From Aspidapion aeneum (taxonomy: Eukaryota > Arthropoda > Insecta > Coleoptera > Brentidae), in NCBI GenBank assembly GCA_963576565.1, contig OY755039.1, positions 143,413,369 to 143,477,368 of the forward strand: a DNA stretch of 64,000 nt, in the 5' to 3' direction. A program made the translations under genes and the position numbers. The number at the start of each line of letters is the position of its first letter. Positions within the stretch are counted from its first letter, which is position 1. Below are positions 25,230-36,600 of the stretch, piece after piece. Below the pieces are notes generated by a model. The model did not search any database and was not told the origin of the DNA. It saw nothing but the letters and a program-made list of their open reading frames with translations.

Positions 25230-26457
25230 CAGGGCTATCAAAATGGACGGGCCACGATCCTCCACTTTGTTGACGTCACATCCGGGGCTGATTTTTTTTT
25301 GATGGTCACGTTACGACACAGCTGATTGTCTTTAAAATATTGAAGTTGGAATGACGTTTCATGGATATTTGATTTTTTTTTAATGAAGCCGTTTTTGAGA
25401 TTGTTTTTACTTTATTCTGGCAGAACAATTTTTTTTAAATGTATAGTAAGCCCTAATTTTTCATAGCCGCTTCATTAGCTCACACAAAAATTAAGTTTAA
25501 AGCAGAAGCGAATGTGACAATCACATATGACAAAGTCAAATATATGTCAAATCAAAGCCAACACAAAAATAGAGGCCACGACCCTGAAAAAATCAGCTGT
25601 TCTCCCGGGGCTGAATTTTACATTGGGTCTTATGGGAGGTCAGACGTTTTTTTATGATATTTTCAAAATGGCACTACAGATTTCCGCAAAATTTCAGTGA
25701 AATATTCTCAGACACCATCCCGATATTCCACCAAAGGTTTGTAAGGAAGCAACATGATTAAAAGGTTAGAATCTTCGAGATTTAGCATTTCTTATTTTGA
25801 ATTCAAATTACCCGCCATGTACCACATGCCAACTGTTATATTTGACATGTATTTGACATTGTCATCTGTTATTGTCAAATTCGCTTCTGCTTTAAACTTA
25901 ATTTTTGTGTGAGCTAATGAACGGCTATGAAAAATTAAGGATTACTATACATTTTAAAAAAATTGTTCTGCCAGAATAAAGTAAAAACAATCTCAAAAAC
26001 GGCGTTATTTAAAAAAAAATTAAATATTCATGAACCGTCATTCCAACTTCAATATTTGAAAGACAATCAGCTGTGTCGTAACGTGACCATCAAAAAAAAA
26101 ATCAGCCCCGGATGTGACGTCAACAAAGTGGAGGATCGTGGCCCGTCCGTTTTGATAGCCCTGGTCAAATATAACAGTTGGCATGTGGTACATGGCGGGT
26201 AATTTGAATTCAAAATAAGGAATGCTAAATCTTGAAGATTTTAACCTTTTAATCATGTTGCTTCCTTACAAACCTTTGGTGGAATATCGGGATGGTGTCT
26301 GAGAATATTTGACTGAAATTTTGCGGAAATCTGTAGTGCCATTTTGAAAATATCATAAAAAAACATCTGACCTCCCATAAGACCCAATGTAAAATTCAGC
26401 CCCGGGAGAACAGCTGATTTTTTCAGGGTCGTGGCCTCTATTTTTGTGTTGGCCTTG
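25230..26457 (-). mobile_element. 610-bp element, cluster copy B, split by copy C
   Basis: Reverse-orientation copy in two pieces, 25230-25552 and 26164-26457. Together these make one full element, interrupted by copy C with a GTCAAAT duplication. CTCAGAC follows at 26458-26464. Confidence 0.85.
25553..26163 (+). mobile_element. 610-bp element, cluster copy C, inserted within copy B
   Basis: Full-length copy (begins CAAAGCC, ends GATAGCCCTG). Flanked by direct GTCAAAT at 25546-25552 and 26164-26170. Because copy B supplies the empty-site sequence, this is a clean demonstration of the 7-bp duplication. Confidence 0.9.
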
Positions 26458-26464
26458 CTCAGAC

Positions 26465-27074
26465 CAAGGCCAACACAAAAATAGAGGCCACGACCCTGAA
26501 AAAATCAGCTGTTCTCCCGGGGCTGAATTTTAAATTGGGTCTTATGGGAGGTCAGACGTTTTTTTATGATATTTTCAAAATGGTACTACAGATTTCCGCA
26601 AAATTTCAGTGAAATATTCTCAGACACCATCCCGATATTCCACCAAAGGTTTGTAAGGAAGCAACATGATTAAAAGGTTAAAATCTTCAAGATTTAGCAT
26701 TCCTTATATTGAATTCAAATTACCCGCCATGTACCACATGCCAACTGTTATATTTGACATGTATTTGACTTTGTCATCTGTGATTGTCAGATTCGCTTCT
26801 GCTTTAAACTGAATTATTGTGTGAGCTAATGAAGCAGCTATGAAAAATTAAGGATTACTATACATTTAAAAAAAATTGTTCTGCCAGAATAAAGTAAAAA
26901 CAATCTCAAAAACGGCGTTATTAAAAAAAAATGCAATATTCATGAATCGTCATTCCAACTTCAATATTTTAAAGACATTCAGCTGTGTCGTAACGTGACC
27001 ATCAAGAAAAAATCAGCCCCGGATGTGACGTCAACAAAGTGGAGGATCGTGGCCCGTCCGTTTTGATAGCCCTG
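26465..27074 (+). mobile_element. 610-bp element, cluster copy E
   Basis: Full-length copy beginning CAAGGCCAACAC and ending GATAGCCCTG. Flanked by perfect CTCAGAC at 26458-26464 and 27075-27081. Confidence 0.9.
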
Positions 27075-28477
27075 CTCAGACGAGACGGATTTTTGGTGAC
27101 GTGATTACAGATTAGTCTGAGCAAATTGGAATTAACGAACGATCCAGATTAAATCGATCAAATTTTTATAAATGGTTATAACCTTAAATATAACCAAAAA
27201 TATTATGTACATATTGCAACTCACGCCCAGCTATAATTTTGACAAAATTTTTCTGTGATGTCGAAAATTTATATAATTTGTTGTCTTCAACATCAAATAA
27301 TTCGATTTCAATCTTTTTATATAAAAAAATTATTTTTGTAAACAAAACAAATACACAACATACATCACAATCTCAGATTAATCTGTTTCGTCGATGTACG
27401 GAGCAACCAGATTCACGTCCGACTAGTCTGAGCAGAAATACCGAACGATTCAGATCTACCTCCCCTAGATATAGATGGAATTAACGAACGATTTCGATCA
27501 AAAAGATTAATCCGACGTAAATACCGAACGCAGCTATGGTAAAAGCTCGTTTTGAAACTATTGCTAAAACGACACATGTTATGTCATTTTTTCACGTTAT
27601 TAAAAAATCATTGTTAAAATTTTGTTTTTTTAACTGAAACATTGCTTCTTAATTTTATTTAGTTTTTACTAAGATATTATTATATTTACACCTCTGTGAA
27701 CAATATCTCATCTTATAACGTCCATAAATTCGAAAATATAGATTTAAAACGTCACCAATTGATGACGTATTTATTGAACCACACTGTTTCGAAAGATATA
27801 GCACGAGAATTTGCCTATGATCTCAATATAAAATGCGCAGCCAACGATAAAGACCGGCCATGGCGCGTTATAAGCAAGTCGGCGGTCACGTGATCTTAGG
27901 AGTTCGAGGATTCTTATTGTATTGCTTAATATATTATCTGTTTTTACACAATTTAAATAAATTGACAAAAAATTTTTGTTCTCATATAGGCAAAAATTGA
28001 AAAAATTTTTTTGCTGATGTATGTGTTTATTATAGATAAAAGAACTGAATCTATAAAATAAAAAATTATATAAAATTTGCACTCTAATATTTTCAGGTAT
28101 ATTAGGTACATAATATCGTTAGTTACTTCAAATCTATACAAGTCTTTTAAAATTGGACATAACAAAACTAAGCTTTAAGTTTTTTAATTTTTCTCTGAGT
28201 TTCATCATCTTTGTCTGTGTTCTTATTCAAAGATTTATTAGCAGACATTAAATCATTATGCTTTTTAATAAAATTATTTTAAAAAACTTGCCCTTAAACT
28301 AATTTTTTCAAGATTTGACAATAGTTTTTCTCCACAAAAACACTCGCTAGAGTTATATGAAGAAAATTTTTTAATATAAAACATTTTACAATAATTTATT
28401 AAAAAGAAACAAGTGATTTAATAAGTGAGATGGTTTTCACGTTCAATAAACTGAATGTATTGGTCGTCAATAATTTT

Positions 28478-29332
28478 TTAAAAAATTACCCAGCACAAAG
28501 TAAATATTTCATCAATGTGTAAGTTAACTACCAACTCATGTTCTTTTAAAAGCTGTATCTTACTTTTTAAATATTGCACACTACCGGAGAGATTACTATC
28601 TGTTAGCGATATTTTACAAATCAGTTTTTTAATATTGCCAGGGTGCAGAAGACATATTACCTTAGTTTTGTAAATTGACATGTATGCACTGGATGACTGG
28701 ATAAACAAAGATGAAGCCAACATTAAAGTGTATTCACAATATCTTCGATTCTCAGGTGACCTTTTCAAGAGACCTAATTGTTCAATAAGGAATGAAAATT
28801 GAACACATTTTTCACTCTCACTATCGAAAATGTCACTAAGGATGTCTATTACTTGATCAATCTTATCTTTTACCACTTCTTTCCCGTTTGCAACCTTCAT
28901 TTCAATAAACTGCATTAGCTCTTCAAGTGTATCGGTGCTTTCCAAAAATAAAACTCCAACTTTTTTTGGTAGTTTGTTTTTTGGTATCGACACATTAACA
29001 TTTACAAAAAACGACAGATTATCCTCAACAACTGGAGATGCTAACAGTGATTGATTGTTGTTCAAAAATGTCATCAGGCACAGGCAGACTGTGTTACGTT
29101 CTTGGGTTAAAATCCAATTTTTGTTTATTTTAGTATTAGAATAATAAAATTTTGAAATGTTCTCAATATTTGATAAAACTTTTGATTTCTTATTTACTAT
29201 ACTCACACTATACTTATTTTTAAGACTTTCTTGTATTGCAGTTTCCAGTTGTTGCCTCTCGACATCAGCTAATCGAACAGTAGATACAGGTTGTCTACTT
29301 AGGTATTTCGGAAAATTTTCAACACTCTCCAT
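28478..29332 (-). pseudogene. P-element/THAP9-like transposase fragment
   Basis: A 284-codon reverse-strand frame. It begins with a linker (FPKYLSRQPVSTVRL), then a coiled-coil-like stretch (ADVERQQLETAIQESL). It ends with the characteristic P-transposase block LHPGNIKKLICKI followed by EHELVVNLHIDEI, where the D of DEI is the position of the first catalytic aspartate of the RNase H-like fold. The stop follows only a few residues later, so the remaining catalytic acidic residues and GTP-binding insertion are gone. It continues the THAP exon at 29532-29738, but the two frames are offset and separated by a hAT miniature element. It is therefore a broken or intron-split gene. It should not be functional. 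Confidence 0.8.
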
Positions 29333-29344
29333 TTACAACACTCT

Positions 29345-29531
29345 CAGTGGCGTATATAGAAAAAAGTTTCGGGGTGGGCCCGAGGCAGTTTGGGGGGGGG
29401 GGGCGAGACCACATGAGGCCGTATTTTATGCTATTTTATGTTTGTATTCAGGAAATATGTGGAAAATATCTAAAAAAATCTTAGCTTCGGGGGGGCCCGG
29501 GCCCCCCAGGCCCCCCTTATATACGCCACTG
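29345..29531. mobile_element. hAT-type miniature element, 187 bp, within the P-like gene
   Basis: Ends CAGTGGCGTATATA and TATATACGCCACTG, the reverse complement of 12680-12868. Flanked by AACACTCT (29337-29344) and AACACACT (29532-29539), an 8-bp duplication with one mismatch. Interior contains 12-G and 7-G runs. Confidence 0.88.
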
Positions 29532-29738
29532 AACACACTTATCAAACCAAATAACCTGTTCGTTAGGAAAATGTTTGATGCAAACTTGTGGACGTTTTAA
29601 GATACTTAAATCATTAGGAATTTTTCGCAACCAAATTTTATGCATTTGTTTATCCACTGGCAAATTAAAAGTTGACACATATTCGGTTTCAGTTTTATAG
29701 TTGGACCGACAACCAACAACACTACATGTTCGCGGCAT
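29532..29738 (-). pseudogene. THAP zinc-finger exon of the P-like transposon
   Basis: Reverse-strand frame starting MPRTCSVVGCRSNY at 29738. It contains the C2CH residues C-x4-C (CSVVGC) and C-x2-H (VCIKHF), with the conserved tryptophan in HKIWLRKIP, all in THAP spacing. THAP domains are the sequence-specific DNA-binding domains of P-type transposases and related host proteins. The reading frame runs into the miniature element at 29531. Joining it to the fragment downstream would require a frame change. Confidence 0.85.
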
Positions 29739-29937
29739 TGTTGTCTTTTTCCTGGGCTGCGTTATTTTAATAACTTTGATAAAATTCACATAAAATTCAT
29801 GCCAGCATTAAACAAACAGACCAAAACTGAAAACACACATGTTTTATATTGAAAGCTGGCCGGGAGGCGTTCTTTTGTGATCCTCCTACGGTCACGTGAT
29901 ATTTCCGCGCCCGGGCCGGTCTTTCTCGTGGGCTGCG

Positions 29938-30442
29938 TATGAAATGTTATGACAGTTATGTGACACGTGCGCGGACGCGCACGAGAAAGTCGCAGATGGG
30001 AACCAGGTTTAACGAACATATTGCGTGTGGGCTTATCGTGAATGAACGTAATGTTTGTCTAAGAAAAGGCTGTGATCTCATGGTCTATCAATTAATATTA
30101 TTTAAAATCTCACTTTTGCATGCAGCTTTTATTTTATTGTGGGACCTCTCGACTATTCTTTTTAATTGATGATCATCTTGATAACGCCGTATAAAACAAG
30201 ACAATGTACAAAAATGTCTTTCAGTTGTTTTATTATAACCTAACCGGTCGCCGGTCAAAGCAAGCAAAAAAAAACAAAAACAAATTGCGGTGCTGTTTTT
30301 ATTAAGCAGTTAAAACACACATTGGGAATCCCGCGCAAAATCCGCTTTGAACAAGAAGTTTAAAAAAATTTAAGTCGTTTTATTACATTCTGTAAACAAA
30401 AGTGGCAGTAGGCGGGAGAAAACCGTATTTTTCGAAAAATAA
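29938..30442. other. Sequence upstream of the sulfatase gene
   Basis: No coding region is recognised. GC-rich ACGTGCGCGGACGCGCACGA at about 29964 is a short palindromic stretch next to the P-like element end. The rest presumably includes the sulfatase promoter region. Confidence 0.4.
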
Positions 30443-30450
30443 TATAAATA
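30443..30450 (+). promoter_or_regulatory. Possible TATA box of the sulfatase gene
   Basis: TATAAATA lies about 100 bp upstream of the predicted ATG at 30546. This spacing would leave a 5' UTR of about 70 bases. AT-rich background makes chance occurrence likely. Confidence 0.25.
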
Positions 30451-30545
30451 GTGTCGAAATATTATAGTTTTTGCATGTCATAAAAAGCGAGGATAAAGTC
30501 CAGACTGTTTTAATGAATACTCTGATTAGTGGAAAATAACCTACT

Positions 30546-30668
30546 ATGATGGATAATAGTTTTGGAAACGTCAAAAACAATTTATTGTTATTGTTTATTA
30601 CATTTGTTTGGGTGGCATACGGGGCAGCAGATCAGCCACATATTATTTTTATTGTGGCAGATGATTTG
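30546..30668 (+). CDS. Sulfatase exon 1 (signal peptide, ADDL motif)
   Basis: 41 codons from tandem ATGs (30546 and 30549), ending ...[10 protein letters not shown] before the donor GTTAGT at 30669, phase 0. Signal peptide cleavage probably near AYGA-A. Either ATG could be the start. Confidence 0.88.
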
Positions 30669-33600
30669 GTTAGTATCAATATCAGTGGCAGCTGGTGACC
30701 TTATAAATTGGGGGGTCAGAAATTTAAATTGCATAAAAAATTAGATAAAAAAACTTTATTTTAGTATTTTCCAAACAAGTAGCTACTTGATGTAGTTTTT
30801 AGTTTACTTGTTTATAGATAAAGTCCATTCTCCTTTCTTTTTTATGGCCCCGTAGAGCAACCTCAAAAATCCCACAAAATTTTAAACAGTCTATTAACCT
30901 ACTAAGTATATGTCTAGTTTTTGTCACATTTTCATTACGTTCGGTAATGTTTTGCCTATAGGCACTATTCAATTGGCACCTAATATCAGTCTTGCCCAGT
31001 ATAGAAAATTCTATGTGGTTATTTAAATGAATACCACTTACTTTGTGTCTTTTACCCTTTCATTAAAGTGCTTGATATCACACATTCCCTTTGCACGCAG
31101 GATCACTTCGAGGATTGTTCATAACAAGACAAATAAAGCAAAAAAAAGCATTTCTTTTTTCACACCCGCACAACCAGTTTTTAGTATCGTATAATTTTTT
31201 ATTAAATTTTCTATTACAAGTTTTTATGGAACATCTCTCGGCATTACTTACAGTTAAATTTTGGTTAATTTTTAGGTCCGGTCTATGTGGCCCTAAAGAT
31301 TCTATTCGTAATCGAAGTTCATATGTCAACGTATTTAAATTTGCACAGTTAATTATGTAATCGACGGTATTTATTACCATTTTATAAACAAACAATAACG
31401 AAAACAAACAATGACACGCGACCGGCAAGGCTTTTTACTACTGATGACAAACCCCAAATCAAAGCAAATTCATACGTCTTCACTAAGGATAGAACCGGCA
31501 ACACTAGAAAGGGCAACACACGTTTCCGCACGATGATGATAGCCGCCGTCAACTAAGAGAAACATTCCTCCCGCCCCCGCGCGAGAACAGCCACCAAAAA
31601 CATATTAAACCATTATTTTTTGAGTTTTTGAGAAAGAACCTCGGAAAAAAACCATCAAGTGGCAAAAATTGGTAAAGTTACATTACTGTGGTTACATTTT
31701 ACGAAATCGTCGTCGTTATTGAAGTGCTTGATACTTGAACAGATCAGCGGCGTAGTGAGGGAAGGGCGACCGGGGCACCTGCCCCGGGCGCCAAAGTCAG
31801 TGGGCGCCGAAAGGCGCCTCTTACATTGATTTTAAAACATGTTTATATGGGGGGGGGGGGCGCCAAACTTTAACCTTGCCCCGGGCGCATGAAACCCTCA
31901 CTACGCCGCTGAACAGATGTTCAAAATTATTAGCTTACAAATCGTGTCAAAACTTTTTGGGTCGCTTGTAAATTGAGTCTTTAAATTATCAAAATTCAAT
32001 TTTTTTTGGCAATATCTATAACCAAGTTTTATGTGTCCGTTAGGTCTGAATCTCGAAGCAAACTACTCCGGAATACTGGGCGCCGGGCCAACTCGGCGCC
32101 GAACTAAAAAATTTTTTTTTGATAAAATGTGTAGATGAAAAACAAAATATATTATTTATATAAAAACAGCTTTAAAAAATCCTTTACGCAATTTTTTTGA
32201 AATTTGTTTTTGTTAAGTAAAGTTAAATCCATTAAGTCGACCGTTGAATCTTGGTAGTTGTCGTGTTTGGTAACCTGGTAACACTACAATTTACGTTTTT
32301 TATTACAACAATGGCGGATCCAAAATGGCTATTTCTTTATTTTTAAACCGATTTGTCTGAAACTTGAAAGTTTGCAGTGCCTGAGATCACTAAATACAGT
32401 TTTAACCTGAAACTTAAAAAAATAAAAATGGCCACTCTAAAATGGCGGATTTTCTTATTTACTAACCGATTTATCTTAAACTTGAAATATTACATTGCTT
32501 GAGGTCATTTAACAAAATTTTTTACTCAAACTTAAAAAAATTAAAATGGCGGATCCATAATGGCGATTTTCTTATTTACTAACCGATTTGTCTCAAACTT
32601 GAAATATTACATTGCATGAGGTCATTTAACACAATTTTTAACTCCAACTTAAAAAAATCAAATTGGCCGACCCAAAATGGCGGACTTTCTTATTTATGAA
32701 CCGATGTCTACCAAATATAGAAATTGGCGGTGTTTCCAGTCGCTGATTATATTTTTTGACGTTAACTTTTAACAAATTCATAATGGCGAATCCAACATGG
32801 CGGATTTTCTTATTTACCAACCTATTTGTATCAAACTTCAAATATTACATTGCTTGAGGTAATTTAACAAAATTTTTACTCAAACTTAAAAAAATCAAAA
32901 TGGCGGCTCCAAAATGGCGGATAAAATTTTTTGTTAAATGTCCTCAAGCAATGTAGCATTTCAAGTTTGAGACAAATCGGTTAGTAAGAAAATCCGCCAT
33001 TTTGGATTCGCCATTTTGAATTTTTTAAGTTTGAGGATAAAACTGTATTTAGTGAAGTCAGGCACTGCAAACTTTCAAGTTTCAGACAAATCGGTTTAAA
33101 AATAAAGAAATCTGCCATTTTGGATCCGCCATTGTTGTAATAAAAAACGAAAATTTTAGTGTTACCAGGTTACCAAGATTTAATAGTCGACTTAATAGAT
33201 TTAACTTTACTTAACAAAAACAAATTTCAAAAAAATTGCGTAAAGGATTATTAAAGATGTTTTTATATAAATAATATATTTTGTTTTTCATCTACACATT
33301 TTATTTAAAAAAAAAAATTTCTCCGGCGCCGAGTTGGCGGCGCCCACTTGTCCTAGACCGATCGACTTGTTGTATAAGTGCGATCATTTATGCCTGCACA
33401 CACACTTAAAGCGCTTAAAGCATTAAAATTTTTAAACGAACAACCAATGAAAAAGGACTGCCTAAAGATTCTTCGTCTCTATTCTCCATGTCAAAAACAA
33501 CCAAGTAATTTTCATGTGCCTCATATTATTTAATTTGTCGACAATTTTTTTAATTCTTTTTTAATTCCGCTATAAATTTTTTTAATAATAAAAAAAAATC

Positions 33601-36600
33601 ACGAAATTCCTTTTATAAAGTTTCGTTCTCAAAATAAGGTGGCTTAGTGAGCTTAAAATACATATTACATCTTAAGTACGTGTGGCGGCCGGTTAAAAAT
33701 ATTCTTAAATAAAAAGTAAAAGGCGGCGGCTCTTGGCCGCCCCCAAAACCCGCCGCTTAGGGCTTCTCCTCCGCTTCACCCATTACGACGGCTTTGAGCC
33801 CCGTCAAAACCGGCCTAATTAGCTACGTAAAAACCAACAATTTTTTTTTTTTCATTTAGGGTTGGAACGATGTAGGTTTTCATGGCAGCAACCAAATCCC
33901 CACTCCAAATATCGACGCTTTGGCGTACAATGGGGTGATTTTGAACAGCCATTATGTCCAGACAACTAGTACCCCCACCAGGACAGCACTGTTGACTGGG
34001 AAGTTTCCTATGAGACTAGGTAAGTCAATCTGCTTCCGCAATTTTGAAGACCATTGTGTTAAAAGAACATCCCCTCAAAAAAAATTAAACTTAAAATTTG
34101 ACATCTTTGGATTTCTTCAGGGTGAAGGTCAATCATATTACAATTGAGAAGATAACCCGTTCCTTCACAAATAAATATTTATTTGTGAAGAAGAGGGTTT
34201 TCTTTTTGATTGTAATTAAAATTTGACAACATAAACCTAATTTTGTGACAAAACACGGAAAACGGAACACATTTTATAGGGGACCTAGGAAAAAAAATCA
34301 ACATTTTAGGGAAGGCTAGTTGTTTTTGTAAATAAAATTGGGTCCTTTATTTAAAATCTTATCTTGTTTGGACATCTGGCCCTCAAAATAGCACGCCACT
34401 GACACACATTTATCTTGTAGGGATGCAGGGACCAAGTATAGTGGCAGCAGAGAAAAAAGCATTGCCTGAACACAAACTACTGCCCCAATATCTAAAAGTA
34501 AGTGAAATGTTAAAAATTATTATGGTACTTGTTTTTGGAATAAAACCCAAATTCAAGAAAAATTGCTGTAAACTAAACACGTCAGACTCCATGTCAACCC
34601 GGCCGAATGAACCGAACCGAACCGAACCTAACCTTTTGCACTTAAAAGTTTAGATTTTAATAAAAATTTATTTTTTGGTTCCTCTACATATACCGATTAC
34701 ACCAAGATAAAAAATTTTAAAAATTTTGCGATTCATTTAATCAACAGGGTGTTTTATCTTTTTAATTGGCCAAAACATATCTATAGTTTATGATTTTTCC
34801 TGACAAAATATGAACATTACCACAAAAAATATTACTACTGTTTAGAAATAAAAACAAGAGGCTTAATTAGTACAAGACAATAAATTTAAAAAATCTCCAT
34901 TTTGAAAATGTGACCTCTTTTTAATATTTTTTTGAAAAAAGATAATCCAATATTTTGTCTATTGCCTTTAAAAATTTTAGAGTGGGCCGAGAAGTGTAAA
35001 TGCCAAAAAGAAAAATTCTTGTGTAAGTGCGCGGAGGCCTTGGCCATACTTATAATACATGGGCAAGCGAGCAGTCCTATTGAGGCGCCCGGGGTGTGAA
35101 TCAATATACATTTTATTTAAAAAAATTAGGTATTTCTAGTTTTTTTCTAAATACATACCTACAAATTATCCAGAAAATTATTTATTATTTTACTTAAGTT
35201 GTATCTAAAGAACAACCTTAAATTTAAAAAAATGGTTTTAAATAACACCGGACTTGCAACTAAACTATTTTCCAACTAAATTCCAAAAAAAATCAATGTT
35301 ACACAGGACAATTTCTGTAAAAACGAAAAATAGCGTAACCGATAGGAACAAATCGTGTTACCGATGGGACAATTTCTTTAAATTTCAGCATTTTCCGGCC
35401 AAGCCAAATTTATGACCCAACTATTTTTTCAGTTTTGTTTAAAATTTCAACGGATTTTGTTTTGGAGCATGTTGATTTTATTACATCTTCATTTGCATCA
35501 AATCTATCAATATTTTCAAAAACCAACCGAATGATTACCAATAATTCAAAAACTTACCAAAATATACTAGATGGTCGCCGTTTTGCCACGTTGAATTAAT
35601 TGTATTTAGGTAAAAACATATTACTCTATGGTGGAACTGATTTCTTGTGACAACTTGTTTTTTTCTATGGATTCAATATATCAAAAAGAAGCATATGTTT
35701 ACAAATCTACAAATTTTAAATTTTTATAAAATGTAACTTTCAGTTATTAGCTCCATCACTTTGAAGGCAATATTTGTATTTTAAACAGGGTTCCGCGGAT
35801 ATATATCAAGTGATATATATCATGATATATATCATATATATCACGATATATATATAGCTTGATATATATCCGATATATTCAATAATTTTACTTATTAAAC
35901 TAAAAATGTTTTCTACCATTCTAAATATCAGAAAATTTGTCAGTACGCCCCTGTACAAAAGTATAAGCATCTGTAAAGGTGTAGTATTGATCGATTCGGC
36001 TGCCGCATAGGCATTGCGGAGCTGATTGGGAATCCCCTGTTTCACATCTGGTAGATCCCCGACGCCATGATTTCTTTTGTTTTCTATTTTCCCAGGTTAG
36101 AGCAGTTACTGTGTTTTCCATCTGTGTGTACTTTTGATTTATTAAGAAGTAGTGATTTTTATTTAATATGCCAAAACCAAAGCATTCAGTTTGATAATGA
36201 TATATATATCAGATATATATCCGATATATATCATGTGATACGATATTTATATAAATATCATGATATTTTCGAACCCTGATTTTAAAACTTGACAAATCTC
36301 TAGTGACATGTTACCGAAGGGACATTTTCATAATTAATTTCTTTTTATTGGTTTATACCATAGACGAATGACAGATAGTTTACTGTGGTTTATACTAAAT
36401 AATGAGCGACTTCCATTCTAAATATCAGAAAATTTGTCAGTACTCCCCTGTACAAAAGTATAAGCATCTGTAAAGGTGTAGTATCGATCGATTCGGCTGC
36501 CGCATAGGCATCGCGGAGCTGACTGGGAATCCCCTGTTTCACATCTGGTAGATCCCATGATTTCTTTTGTTTTCTATTTTCCCAGGTTAGAGCAGTTACT

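Larger units (their letters stand above)
24428..27701. mobile_element. Long-TIR element hosting the 610-bp cluster
   Basis: GTTCACAGAGGTGTAAAT at 24428 is inverted at 27684-27701. Similarity between the ends continues inward for about 180 bp, with TTTTAACATTGATTTTTTA paired with TAAAAAATCATTGTTAAAA and GCGTTCGGTATTT paired with AAATACCGAACGC. No flanking duplication is visible. The true interior is only about 430 bp (27082-27510). The CAGAGG start could suggest hAT but this is not secure. Confidence 0.65.
27836..29937 (-). mobile_element. P-like DNA transposon (THAP class), internally deleted
   Basis: Ends are inverted: CGCAGCCAACGATAAAGACC at 27836 pairs with GGTCTTTCTCGTGGGCTGCG ending at 29937, continuing into GGCC and GCGCG. 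TCACGTGA sits just inside both ends. The reverse strand carries a THAP domain and an N-terminal P-type transposase segment between them. About two thirds of the catalytic region is missing. No target duplication could be confirmed. Confidence 0.75.

Noticed and set aside
30085..30170. Additional upstream exon of the sulfatase
   Set aside because: The signal peptide in exon 1 already provides a proper N terminus, and no splice donor with coding continuity was found upstream.
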